From positions 61,655,771-61,719,770 of the forward strand of contig NC_134705.1 of assembly GCF_043290135.1 (NCBI RefSeq): a stretch of DNA of 64,000 nucleotides, given 5' to 3'. Both the position numbers and the translations under genes were made by a program. The notes below the pieces were generated by a model. It saw nothing but the letters and a program-made list of their open reading frames with translations, was not told the origin of the DNA and did no database searches. Positions 10,602 to 21,904 of this stretch are shown piece by piece (within the stretch, counting starts at the first letter, position 1; each line of letters starts with the position of its first letter). This stretch comes from Rhipicephalus microplus (taxonomy: Eukaryota; Arthropoda; Arachnida; Ixodida; Ixodidae).

Positions 10602-11085
10602 GCCGCTGCCGGACCCACTGAAGGGGAGCGTCGGCGACGATGCTTTTATGTCCGTTTGCCTCCAGGTAGGTGTCGCTGCCGTCCCACGCCGTGTGCAATT
10701 TGGCCAGCTGATCATGGACCAGCCGACGGGCGAGCACCACGTGGCAGCGGGCACGTCCCAGAGAGTCGATGATTTGGCGCACGTGCTGTTATTGAAGGCT
10801 TCGTCATGCCGTTTGAAGGGCGCGTTGCAAAGGTGGCTTTTGGAAGGGGCATGCAAGTGGAGATAGTGGTTTCCCAGACTGGCGGCAATCTGCAAAATGA
10901 AGCAGAAGACACTGTAACGACTGCACATCATGCCGCTGCCGGACCCACTGAAGGGGAGCGTCGGCGACGATGCTTTTATGTCCGTTTGCCTCCAGGTAGG
11001 TGTCGCTGCCGTCCCACGCCGTGTGCAATTTGGCCAGCTGATCATGGACCAGCCGACGGGCGAGCACCACGTGGCAGCGGGCACG
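10561..11085 (-). repeat. LINE 5' leader direct repeats (~195 bp)
   Basis: 10561-10755 and 10891-11085 match almost perfectly (one difference seen, TGTAGCG versus TGTAACG), with a start-to-start distance of 330 bp. They sit at the 5' end of the minus-strand LINE and probably are promoter/leader monomers, as seen at the 5' ends of some LINEs. The 135 bp between them belongs to the full monomer. Confidence 0.85.
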
Positions 11086-11092
11086 TGGTGTA

Positions 11093-11134
11093 GTCTTTGG
11101 AGTAGTCTTTGGAGTAATCTTTGGAGTAGTCTGA
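11093..11134 (-). repeat. 12-bp tandem repeat, LINE 3' tail
   Basis: About three and a half units of TAGTCTTTGGAG. It lies exactly at the 3' end of the LINE fragment that continues to the right, so it is probably that element's terminal repeat tail, as is typical of CR1/L2-group elements. Confidence 0.65.
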
Positions 11135-11770
11135 TTTTGAAGTTTCTATTTTCCATATTTCCTTATTTCGTGTACCAAACAATGCTGTATTTAGCTGCAG
11201 TTTTGAGAGGTCATGCGAAAAATGTCCACTTTCTTTAAATTCACGCCTGATCGCCAGCGCTAAGTTAAAATCGTAGAGATTATGGATGGGTTGTATACCA
11301 GCCGGTTGAAACAATTCGCTGATGTGAGCATCATACAATAAGTTAAAACTATTCTGATATACTTCTTTTGCATCCGGTACACTTTTTGCTAGTTTGTGTT
11401 AGTTGTAGTCCCCATGCCAAAAACAATAGGTAAGATGCGAATAGAAAAGTGATTAATGGTTGCATTGTTTTACCACTGTACGCCATACCCACAACGCGGG
11501 ATCACTGACCCAGCACACCGTCAACATGCTCGTTCCAAAGCACATTGCGAGAAAATGTAGCTACAAAAAATTTTAACGGTTTACTAGCTCAATATGAGTA
11601 TCGTCATACCTAATATGCAAGTTTTCATTAAAACGCTTATTTTTATGCCAGAATAGCACCGCCTTTGTTTTACTAGTGTTTATGTTTAAATTATTACAGC
11701 ATGGCCAAAGCTTTAGTTTCACACGAAACTGGTTGATTTTTTTCTCAAGCGCGATACTACATTGATTCAT
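11135..11770 (-). pseudogene. CR1/L2-like LINE 3' fragment (second copy)
   Basis: On the minus strand the RT thumb region reads NNLNINTSKTKAVLF (11573-11770), the middle is scrambled, and the C-terminal tail reads GIQPIHNLYDFNLAL and LQLNTALFGTRNKEIW (about 11140-11338). It lacks everything upstream of the RT thumb. It ends at the right against a Ruka fragment and at the left in a 12-bp tandem tail. It differs in sequence from the larger LINE next to it. Confidence 0.65.
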
Positions 11771-11828
11771 TTATTTATATGTGGGGCTTAACGTCCTAAA
11801 ACGACCATATGATTATGAGAGACGCCGT
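11771..11828 (-). mobile_element. Ruka SINE 3' fragment
   Basis: GGGGCTTAACGTCCTAAAACGACCATATGATTATGAGAGACGCCGTA-type sequence is the 3' end of the SINE in reverse orientation and stops abruptly at about 11828. Confidence 0.7.
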
Positions 11829-12063
11829 AATGCTTTGGGCATTCTTTTTCTTCTTTCTGGCCGGAAAACTCACACTCGTGAGAGAGTGTATTTTCCAGTG
11901 AATGATCATGAATATCTCCGCGTATGTTACGCGCAGAGAAAAAGTCACCATGATGTGTCATCTGTTTACGCTTACTTAGAGTAAAGGCTGCGTGCTTTGC
12001 TTAGTTCTTGGCTGCATAGTTGTATTTTGACATCGAGTAAGTCAAAACGCGATAGGACATGTT

Positions 12064-12300
12064 GATAATGATTTGTGGGGTTTAACGTCCCAAAACCACC
12101 ATATGATTATGAGAGACGCCGTAGTGGAGGGCTCCGGAAATTTCGACCACCTGGGGTTCTTTAACGTGCGCCCAAATCTGAGCACATGGGCCTACAACAT
12201 TTCCGCCTCCATCGGAAATGCAGCCGCCGCAGCCGGGAATCGAACCCGCGACCTGCGGGTCAGCAGCCGAGTACCTTAGCCACTAGACCACCGCGGCGGG
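12064..12300 (-). mobile_element. Full-length Ruka SINE with 15-bp TSD
   Basis: A complete tRNA-derived SINE. Reverse-complement reading starts CCCCGCCGCGGTGGTCTAG, has the pol III B-box-like GGTTCGATTCC and ends GGTTTTGGGACGTTAAACCC. The flanks GCGATAGGACATGTT at 12049-12063 and 12301-12315 are identical, which fixes the insertion ends and shows target-primed insertion. The name Ruka is from known tick SINE sequence style. It probably uses a LINE's enzymes for movement. Confidence 0.9.
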
Positions 12301-12504
12301 GCGATAGGACATGTTCATTGTGATCCTCACAAAAAGGTAAAATGCTGGGCGTAATACCTGGGCGCAAATATATAACTAACTTACGGGTATGTACGTAACT
12401 AACTAAATACATAGCTAACGGTAGCGTAACTTACCGGGGTCGAGTTCAAAGAATATTCACAGCCAGCTGTTTTAAAAAAAAGAAGAATAACTATTACCCC
12501 TTGT

Positions 12505-13109
12505 GCTTGTACGTGTTTGTGTGTGTGCGTGTGTGTGTTTGTGTCTGCGTGCGTGCGTGTTTGCGTGTGTGTGTCTGCGTGCGTGTGTGTGTGTGTGTTA
12601 TCGTGCGTGCGTGTGCGTGTGTGTGTATGTGTCTGCGTGCGCATGTGTGTGTGCGTGTGCGTGTGTGCGTGTGTGTGTATGTGTCTGCGTGTGTGTGTAT
12701 GCGTCTGCGTGCGTATGTGTGTGTGTGTACGTGTGTGCGTTTGTGTGTGTGTGCCCGTGTGTCTGCGTGCGTGTGTGTGTATGTGTCTGCGTGCGCGCGT
12801 GTGTGTGTGTGTGCGTGTGTGTGCGTGTGCGCGCGCGTGTGTGTGTGTGCGTGTGTGTGTCTGCGTGCGTGTGTGTGTATGTGTCTGCGTGCGTGTGTGT
12901 GCGTGTGCGTATGTGTGTCTGCGTGCGTGGGCGTGTGTGTGCGTGCGTGTGCGTCTGTGTGCGTGCGTGTGTGTCTGTGCATGTGCGTATGTGTGTCTGC
13001 GTGCGTGCGTGTGTGTGTGTGCGCGTGCGTGTGCGTCTGTGTGCGTGCGTGCGTGTGTGTCTGTGCATGTGCATATGTGTGTCTGCGTGCGTGCGTGTGT
13101 GTGTGTGTC

Positions 13110-13145
<36 letters not shown>

Positions 13146-13408
13146 CGTGCGTGTGTGTCTGTGCATGTGCATATGTGTGTCTGCGTGCGTGCGTGTGTGT
13201 GTGTGCGTGTGTGTGTGCGCGTGTGCGTGTGCGTATCTGTGTCTGCGTGCGTGTCTGTGTGAGCGTTTGTGTATGTGCGTGCGTGTGTGTGTGTGTGTGT
13301 GTGTCTGCGTCCGTGCGGGCGCGCGCGCGTGTGTGTGTCGGTGTGCGTGTGTGTGTGTGTGTGTGCGTATGTGTGCATGTGTGTGTGCGTGTGTGTGCAT
13401 GTGTGCGC

Positions 13409-13485
<77 letters not shown>

Positions 13486-13492
13486 CGAGTGA
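12505..13492. repeat. GT-rich compound microsatellite, about 1 kb
   Basis: Almost pure GT dinucleotides with frequent GC, TC and TA variants (GTGTGCGTGC, GTCTGCGTGC, GTGTATGTGTC), ending in a pure GT run at about 13411-13480. All long frames here (poly Cys-Val or His-Thr) are by-products. Confidence 0.97.
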
Positions 13493-14247
13493 GTGAATCC
13501 TACTTTGGGCAAAAAAGGGGGCAAAAAAGGGGGGGCGTGAATGTTCACTAAAGAACATATTTTGGCATAGGGCTCATCTGACTGAACAAAATCTTAGCCA
13601 ATAAAGCACAATGGTCTTTCATCTTTATGTAACAAAACTTTGTGAATACATTTACTTCCATTCTTAACTGGAGGTAAAATGTTATTCCAGTAAACAAATA
13701 TCCGTCTATGTACATTCTCCCCGCAGGGGCGTTTGCGCAAGTAGGCGTTTGGTGTGTAGCGACACCACGGACCCGAGCTTACGGGGGAATTTTGGCTCCC
13801 TCCCACGCCTAGCCGTGCGTGGCTTTGCCGTTCCCGGGGAAAAGAGGATCCTGGGGCTTGAGCCAATGCTGGGTGATTGGACCTTTAAGGCCCCCCAGTG
13901 GCGGCAACACACCCCTTTGGCCCCGGCTTCAGTAGACGGCACCCCTGAGCTTACCCACCCAGGGGAAACAGGCAATCGCCTTTTCCTGTCTCTCCCTCTC
14001 TTCATCTTCGTCTTTCCCTCTTACTTTCAATCTTTCCTGTTTTCTCCTCTCTTCAATTTACTTCTGTTTTTCCTGGCAGCAAGGGTTAACCTTGTGTGGC
14101 TATCCAAACTAGGGTGAACCATATTGGGTTATAGTAACTGCGTACTGCTGGCGTTGCGCAGACATGCCCGCATGCTCTGCCACGTCCTCTTTTGTTGGAC
14201 TCCGTGGTGGGTGGTAGGCACCGTTACCGAAAAATTCGCATTTTCTC

Positions 14248-15500
14248 ATGGGATCCTCGACCCCCTCTCTAACTGATCGTGCCTCGAAAAGGGTACGCAC
14301 CGACGCAACTTCACTACTTTGGCCCAAAAACAGAGAAACTTTCCCAAAATATCATGTCCTCCACTGCGAACAATCATCTACAAAAGCTAGAGCAATCTCA
14401 CCCTTCCTAGTGGCCATGTGCTTGAGAGAGACCATTGGAACCGGTTATAAGGCCACGAAGATGGCAAGTGGAGATCTGCTTCTCGAATAAAAGACAAGGA
14501 ACAGTACAATAAACTCTCGCACCTTGTAGCCTTTGGTAACATCCCCGTCTCTGTGAGCGCACATCGTATCATGAATACAGTGAAGGGCGTGGTATCGGAC
14601 GAAGATTTTATGACACTGAGTGAAGAAGAGCTTCTTGATGGATGGAAGGACCAAGGTGTGATACATGTCCAGCGCATCAAAATCAGACGTAACAACAATG
14701 AAATAGCAACAAAGCACTTGATACTCACCTTCAATTCAACCACTTTACCTGAGACTCTCGAAACTGGCTATGTAAAACTCCATGTTCGACCCTTCATTCC
14801 AAACCCTAGGCGTTGTTTCAAATGCCAGCGATTTGGTCATACATCCCAGAGCTGCCGAGGACAGCTGATGTGTGCTAAGTGTGGCACAACCGGCCACAGT
14901 GCTGATGAATGTAGACATGACGAGGTCCTCTGTGCTAACTGCGAAAGTAGTCACCTCGCATACTCAAGAGCGTGCCCAGCTTGGAAAAGAGAAGAAGAAA
15001 TAATAACTATAAAAGTTAAGGAAATATCACATTCAGGGAAGCAAGACAACGGGTCTCGTTATCATTAGCACTAAAAACACCTTTCGCCGAAGTGGTGCAA
15101 CGAGGGGCGGCACCACAAAGGCCCTTGGCAGTTGCCCGGACCTCGCCTAGCGTGCCGAGGCCAATGCCACAAGCCCCTGCGGCGGGAGCAGCCAGCGCTG
15201 CCCTGCCCATATTCAGCCTGTCCACACCAGTGACCTCTACCAACTCTGGCAGCAGCCAGGGCAATCACGAGGCCAAAGGGGTTTCATCAACCCCCAGCTC
15301 GGTGGGGACATAGACTTCGTCGATCGAGACGAAGTCTAAGCGACGCACAGATCGCTCTTTAGAGCGGGTGTCCAGTGCCTCACAACAGGCTATGGACACC
15401 CGTTCAAGCCAAACGGCGCAGGAAGCGCCGAAAGAGCGGCGAGCTTCACTCGACCGCTCCAAAAAGGACTGAACGCCAAGTACAGGGCCTGACAAAGGCC
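14248..15500 (+). pseudogene. LINE ORF1, zinc-knuckle nucleocapsid-like, broken
   Basis: ATG 14248 opens MGSSTPSLTDRASKR. A one-base deletion in the A-run near 14487 moves the frame to IKDKEQYNKLSHLVAFGNI. That frame holds three zinc knuckles: CFKCQRFGHTSQSC (about 14815), CAKCGTTGHSADEC (about 14873) and CANCESSHLAYSRAC (about 14933). A stop at 15066 and a frame change precede a Pro/Ala/Ser-rich tail (15080-15310) and a basic end near LDRSKKD (about 15470). The protein would package element RNA. Confidence 0.8.
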
Positions 15501-15560
15501 CTGTAAAATGAGTTCATCTCCGTCTTCTTTGCACACAGCACTTTTTCCCTTTTTTTCACT

Positions 15561-18500
15561 ATGGACAAAATCATACAGTGGAACGTAAGGGGAATACTTA
15601 GAAATTTAGATGACGTCCAAGAACTTTTGTGCAAGTTTAACGCAAAAGTGCTATGTGTGCAAGAAACGCCCGTAACTCCTAAGCACAAGGACTTCCCACG
15701 ACACTATATTATTTTCCGAAAAGACCGGGAGGATGCTGTCGTACCATCTGGCGGTGTAGCCTTTATAGTAGATCGTAGTATAGAATGCCAGCATTTGAAG
15801 CTCCAAACGGCCCTTGAGGCAGTGGTCATTCGAGCTGTACTTTTTAACAAACTCATTACCATATGTTCTGTGTACATACCACCGCATCAACAGCTACACA
15901 GACATGATCTGGAATCATTAGTAGATGAACTCCTAGAGCCGTTTCTTATTCTAGGTGATTTTAATGCACACAATGTCCTGTGGGGCGATGCTCACTGTGA
16001 TGCGCGAGGATGTCTCATTGAACAGCTCCTTTTCTCTTCTAGTTTATGTCTTTTAAATATAAAGGAGCCTACGTATTTTAGCCTTGCAAACAACACGTAC
16101 TCCTCCATAGATCTTAGCATTTCATCACCGTCCCTTTTACCTGTTTTTAAGTGTAACGTTCTTAAGAACCCTCATGGGAGTGACCACTTCCCAATCATCC
16201 TGAGTGCGCCGAACAAAGATCAACTACCCCCGCAGGTTCCTCGATGGAAGATTGACTCAGCTGATTGGGAAGGGTATAGAACTCTTACACACATGACATC
16301 GACTGAGCTGTCTGCCCTGACCATAGATGACGCTGTCACGTATTTTACAGCTTTTATACTTGATGCCGCATCTAAAAGTATTGGCAAAACGAGCGGCATG
16401 TCTTCTAAACGGCGAGTCCCAGTGTGGAATGACGCACGCAGGAAAGCACGGACCACTGCGAACAAAGCATGGGCGTAGCTTCGCGATTCCCAAACAGCAT
16501 AAAACCTGAAAGTTTTCAAGCAGGTCAAATCGCAGGCAGGGCTACCGCGTCGACAAGCTAGACGAGAGAGCTGGACAAAGTTTACATCGAGTATCAACTT
16601 ATACACAGATAAGGGAAAAGTGTGGAATAAGGTAAAGAAAATTAAGGGCCAACAAACGTATTCTCTTCCACTAGTAAATAGCCTCGGGCAAAGCTTGGAG
16701 GATCAAGCCAACTTTCTTGGCACACATTTCGAACACATATCGAGCTCCTCACACTAATCCGAATCCTTCCAGAATTACAAGGCACGAATAGAAAAACTAA
16801 AGTTAGAAAGAAAATTCACAAGAAATGAGGCATATAATGCACCATTCTGCTTAGCAGAACTGCGAACAGCACTCAGCTGCTGTAATACATCTACCCCAGG
16901 TTCTGACAACGTAATGTACGCGATGCTGAAGGAACTACCCTCCGAAACTAAAGAAACCCTCCTCTCTCTTTATAATCGCATATGGTTTTCAGGTGTGATC
17001 CCCTCCTCCTGGAACGAAGCTGTTATAATTCCAATTTTGAAGCAGGGAAAGGATCCCTCTACTGTATCAAGTTACAGACCTATAGCGTTAACAAGCTGCC
17101 TGTGCAAACTACTTGAAAAAATGATTAATCGCCGCTTACTCCACTACTTAGAAACAAACAAATTGCTCGATCCATACCAGTGCGGGTTTAGAGAGGGCCG
17201 ATCTACCACCGACAGTCTTATACGTATCGAGGCACACATACGTGAGGCTTTTGTTCATAATCAGTTTTTCTTATCTGTGTTCCTCGACATATAGAAGGCC
17301 TACGATACTGCGTGGAGGTTTGGAATATTAAGAAACCTCTCACACATAAGTATACGCGGTAATATGTTCAGTGTCATTGAAAGCTATCTGTCTGATCGTA
17401 CCTTCCGCGTTAGAGGGAGCAAAGTTCTGTTCCGAACATTTGTACAGGAAACCGGAGTGCCACAGGGTGGGGTGCTCAGGTGTACGCTCTTTATTATAAA
17501 AATGAATTCTCTCCGTCTCTACATCCCACGTAATATCTTTTATTCAACATATGTCGACGATGTGCAGATAGGTTTTCAATCGTGTTCTCTTGGGATCTGT
17601 GAGCGACAGGTTCAGCTCGCCCTTAACAAGGTATCCGAATGGGCTGGTGAAAACGTGTTCAAACTGAACCCACAGAAAAGCACCTGTGCCCTTTTTTCAC
17701 GAAAAAGAGGCTTGCGCCCTGAACCTGAACTGGTCCTTAAGGGTGAGCGTCTACCCGTAAACACAGAACATAAGTTCCTAGGTATAATTTTAGATGCGAA
17801 GTTAAGCTTTGTACCACAGATAAAACAACTTAAAAATAAATGCTTGAAAACAATGAATATCCTAAAGGTACTGTCACGAACAACGTGGGGCAGCGACAGA
17901 AAGTGCCTCATGAATCTGTATAGAAGCCCTATACGCTCACGTCTTGAGGATGGGTCAATAGTCTATCACTCTGTCACGCCAAGCGCTCTGAAAATGTTGG
18001 ACCCTGTTCATCATCAAGGCATCCGCCTGTCCACAGGCGCCTTTAGAACAGGCCCAGTTGAAAGCCTTTATGTCGAATCGGACGAGTGGTCACTCCATCT
18101 GCAGAGAACATATTCTTTCTTCATATATTTCCTTAAAGTAAATGCGAACAGTGAGCAACCTGCATATTCCACCATCAACGACCTGTCCAGCTCTCAACTT
18201 TTTTACAATCGACCCGCAATGGCACGCCCTTTCTCGCTGCGTGTTAGACACCTAGCTGAAGAAACGGATGTCCCACTGCTTAAATACCACCTCAGTCCCC
18301 CCGCTCTGCGGCTCCCGACATGGCAGTGGCAGGTTATAGACTGTGACACATCTTTCGTAGCTTTCACAAAGCATGCCTCCCCCATACACAATTGGATGTA
18401 TATCTTAGAGCTGCAACATAAATATGACTGTCCAGAATATTATACTGATGCATCCAAGTCACATACTGGCATGTCCTATGCGGCGGTCGGCCCATCCTTC

Positions 18501-19290
18501 TCGGATGCCGGCGTTCTGTCCATCAGCACAAGCATTTTTACAGCCGAGGCTTACGCGTTATTCGTAGCCGTTAAACACATCAAAGAATTGAATACGCCAA
18601 GGGTAGTTGTATACACAGACTCCCCTAGTGTCGTAAAAGCGTTGAAAAATCTTGAAAAACACAGAAACCCTATAATTATATCCCTCTATTCAATACTCTG
18701 CGCGGCCTATATACTTCCAAGCAACATATCGTCGTGTGCTGGGTGCCAGGACATCGCGAGATCCAAGGAAATGTGTTGGCCGACCAGCTCGCCACGTCAA
18801 TTAACGGAAGCTCCGCCAACTCTTCAGGTGCTGTCCCTATAATGGACCTAAAACCAAAAATACGGAAAAAGCTCAGGGCTTACTGGCAGAAGTTATGGGA
18901 TCGACAAACGCATAACAAGTTACACTTGATTAATTCATACCTCGGTAACTGTCACCCACGACGAAAACACGCCGTACAGAGGTCAGTCTCTGTCGGCTTG
19001 GAATAGGACACACACACAGCCCGCACACACACCTTTTGTCCGGTGGTGACCCACCCAGCTGTGACAGATGTGGCCGCACACTTACCGTACTTCACATACT
19101 CCTCGAATGCTCTGAGCTAGAGGCTTACAGGAAAAAAACATTTTCCACTAGCATACAAGGAACACATACCCCTTCACCCAGCTATGTTTATTGGTCACGA
19201 ACCTCTTTTTAAATATAATGCATTGAATGCATTCTTAAAGGAAGTAAATACCTTCCATGTTATCTACTCAAGTGATCGGTAGCACGGTCT
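15561..19290 (+). pseudogene. LINE ORF2: endonuclease, RT, RNase H, broken
   Basis: Starts MDKIIQWNVRGI at 15561. The endonuclease shows VQETPVTP, ILGDFNAHNVLWGD and GSDHFPI. There is a stop at 16476-16478 (GCATGGGCGTAG). RT resumes with NEAVIIPILKQGKDP, SYRPIALTSC, QCGFREGRST, then an in-frame TAG inside FLDI-stop-KAYDT (17292-17294), GVPQGG, and the active-site box YVDD (17549-17560), a variant of YADD. RNase H reads YYTDASKS, TAEAYAL and VYTDSPSV, then shifts frame near 18735 to CWVPGHREIQGNVLADQLA. A zinc box CDRCG...HILLEC (about 19060-19110) ends it. At least two stops and one or two frameshifts make it inactive. Confidence 0.85.
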
Positions 19291-19640
19291 CCGAAAGGAG
19301 GCTGCTGCTGCGGATGCTACATCCAAAAGAGCACCTGTCTCCCGGCCCTTGGGACCAAGGGCGCTGGCGATAAATCGGTGCTAATATAACGCTCCTATTT
19401 TATGATGTCATGATAACTAAAGACAAATTCTCACCAGGCATGCTTCACTTCACTTACATGATTTTAATAAATATATGTCTTACGAATCTTTAGAGCGCAG
19501 AATTTTTGGCCCTTTTACAGCCTTTTACCATAACCATTGCTCTCATCCAATATCCTTTCCTGGCGCTCTTTGGCCATCAATGGCCCTTGCGCCATTAAAC
19601 AACATATATCATCATCATCATCATCATCTATGTACATTCT

Positions 19641-20626
19641 GACTGTTCTGTCGCGTTAACGGATGCGCTCTTTTATCGCTGTCGTGAAGAATATTTCATT
19701 GCGATGGAGCCACTTCATCAGATTTCTCACTATTTACCGCGTATCAAAGCTCTGTTTAGGGTCGCAATGAATGCCTTGTGCGTTCCTCATTTTAACAATA
19801 AAATCGTGTAGTCGATTAGGTTGATTTATTGGCCATTTTATTTGCCGACGTTCAACATTACTCATTTGAACATTAAACAGCTTTTAAAGTATTGCTCGCT
19901 GTATTACTGCGCCTTCAAGCCTCCGTTGTCGTGCTGATGGCGTACCAATAACGTGCATCACGCATGATCCTCGAATGAAAATTGTGCGCTATGACGAGGT
20001 GGGACAATCGCAGTGGGGATGGGGGAAGCGGTATTATTTGCCATTTGCAACCTCGAGTTTGGGACCGTTCATCCATGTCGTAAGGACATAGGAGTGGCGT
20101 TGATAAATCTTAAAAAATGTTGACAAAGATTCCCGATAAGCATGTCATAACGCACCAGTCATATAATGATAATCTCATGTACTATATACAAAGATAACTG
20201 CCGCCTACTCACTACAAATATGTTATTTTTGTTGCAGCGGCAGTCGGCAATCAATGATCTCTGCGTGACAAATGGATGGAGCTCTAGCTGACAGCATGAG
20301 CGCCTACTTCGTGTTCTCGGAGCCAGTGGCATCACTGTGCAATAATATGAACGTCCCTCGCCAAAATGCTTTCATATGGAAGAAGCGACATGCTACGAGG
20401 TATGTTCCGTGCTGGTCAAACGGAGGGCAGCGGGAATGACCGGCTCTCAAAACCACCATCTGCCCTTCTTTCTTTGTTCTTACTGCTCTGTTACTAGGTC
20501 ATACGTTCTTGTTGACCAATGTGAAGCGAACCGATGCACTTTACTGCGTTCTACAGACGATGTTGGATTAATGGACGCATGCTATGAGCATCTTCCCAAC
20601 AAGGCGGCGACGTGTTCTCCACCGCC
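19641..20626. other. No gene recognised
   Basis: Flank of the I-type LINE. The frames here have no recognisable domain and I see no repeat structure. Confidence 0.5.
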
Positions 20627-21095
20627 CGCCGTGGCGGTGTAGCAGCTATGGTGCTAGGCTGCTGGCGCCGAGGTCGCGGGTTCGGTCCCCACCGAGGCTG
20701 TCCGATTTTGATGGAGCCAAAATGGTAGAGGCCCGTGTGCCGTTCGATTTAAGCTCACCAGGCGCTCAAGATTTCCGGAGCCCTCCACTAAGGCGTCACT
20801 CATAATTGTTTGATATGTGAGGTTTAACGTCCCAAAATGACCAGATGATTATTAGAGAGGCCATAGTGGAGGGCTCTAGAAATATCGACCCCTTGGGGTT
20901 TTTTAACATGCACCCATATATAAGCACACCGGCCCACAGCATTTTCGCCTCCATCGAAAATGCAGCCGCCGCAGCGGGGGTTCGATCATGCTACCTGCGG
21001 GTCGGCAGCCGAGTAGCTTAGTCACTACACCACCGCGGTAGAACGCGTCTCTCATAACCATACCGTGGTTTTTGGAAGTGAAACCCCGGATATTA
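20627..21095 (+). mobile_element. Ruka SINE (outer), split by a second Ruka
   Basis: The 5' part, 20627-20806, runs from GCCGTGGCGGTG through the B-box-like GGGTTCGGTCC to CCACTAAGGCGTCACTCATAA. The missing 3' end (GCGTCTCTCATAACCATACCGTGG to about 21095) follows the inner copy. The two halves join as one SINE. Confidence 0.85.
20806..21044 (-). mobile_element. Ruka SINE (inner), inserted in another Ruka
   Basis: A reverse-oriented full copy lies between GCGTCACTCATAA (20793-20805) and GCGTCTCTCATAA (21045-21057), a 13-bp duplication with one mismatch. Because the target is itself SINE sequence, the order of insertion is clear. Confidence 0.85.
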
Positions 21096-21904
21096 TTACT
21101 ATGACATGTAATCAAAGCTTGTAAAAAAGCTTTACGTGTTCTGTTTTTTTTTGTTCTTTATTTGGGCTAACAATTTCTCTTCTTCAACTATATACCGATC
21201 TTACCACAGAGAGAGAGAAAAAAAGTTGGCTCGAATATGCATGTTACACTGCAAATATCGTCGAAAGACGATAGTCCTGCGCCTGGAGAGAGTGAACAAA
21301 ACGTTTATTTGATGTTCTGCGCAAGGAAATCGGTGAGTGGTATTCTGGAGGCGCTGCGTTAGAGTGCCTCGACCACGTTGCAGAGGCGAACGAGCGCATC
21401 GAGGCACGGTAGACACGAGCGCCATCTGGCAGTTATCTTCAAAAACAGACTTGCGCTCCCGCAGAGAAAATTGCATGCCGGTCTCGGAGGTGATAAGGTG
21501 TAGAACGGAAAGCGACGGGCAGTTGCCACTACCATGTCATTGTAGCAAAACGTTGGAAAGACTCGCCTTTTTGAGCATCGCGTTGGACTGTTAGCGCAGC
21601 GCGACAAACACTACAGTCCTTAGAGTTACTTGTGCATGCGTCTTCTAGTATAAAGGCAGACATACAAAACATCGACGTGTTGTTGTGGCGCCTCAGATAT
21701 GCGCAATAATTCCTTTTTAATTGACAATCGCACAACTATGAGCGCTAAACCTTGAGAAATATTGGTGGGCGCAGCGGATAGAGTTGGCCGTTTAAGGTAT
21801 CGGTAAGGGTGGACAAACAGACAAGTGTTCAGACAGACAGACCAAAATTTTTTCGTCCAAGGTCCCCAAGAAATACTATCTTCTTCAAAAAACAAAAAAT
21901 TGGC
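21096..21904. other. No gene recognised
   Basis: Mixed-composition sequence with only short frames; no domain or repeat that I can support. Confidence 0.5.

Larger units (their letters stand above)
6816..11085 (-). mobile_element. CR1/L2-like LINE, nearly full length
   Basis: Reading on the minus strand: duplicated 5' leader (11085-10561), ORF1 (10601-9810), about 120 bp spacer, ORF2 (about 9690-6910), a short 3' UTR and an (AAAT)n tail at 6816-6841. There is no RNase H domain and the tail is a short tandem repeat rather than poly-A, as in CR1/L2-group elements. Only two single-base frameshifts are evident in ORF2, so the copy is young. I did not find a convincing target-site duplication. 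Confidence 0.8.
13719..19626 (+). mobile_element. Full-length I-type LINE with 14-bp TSD
   Basis: TCTATGTACATTCT at 13705-13718 is repeated exactly at 19627-19640 and fixes the ends. The order inside is a 5' leader (GCGACACCACGGACCCG and a pyrimidine-rich stretch), a zinc-knuckle ORF1, an endonuclease/RT/RNase H ORF2, a 3' UTR and an (ATC)n tail at about 19603-19626. The RNase H domain and ORF1 zinc knuckles point to the I superfamily. The duplication is still perfect, yet both ORFs are broken. Confidence 0.9.

Noticed and set aside
10602..11156. N-terminal extension of LINE ORF1 to 448 codons
   Set aside because: The extra part repeats itself because it is made of duplicated leader monomers and a neighbouring LINE tail; the ATG at 10601 precedes the leader-2A part.
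12399..13558. Frames of 250-350 codons on both strands
   Set aside because: They are translations of the GT-rich microsatellite (Cys-Val or His-Thr runs) without any domain.
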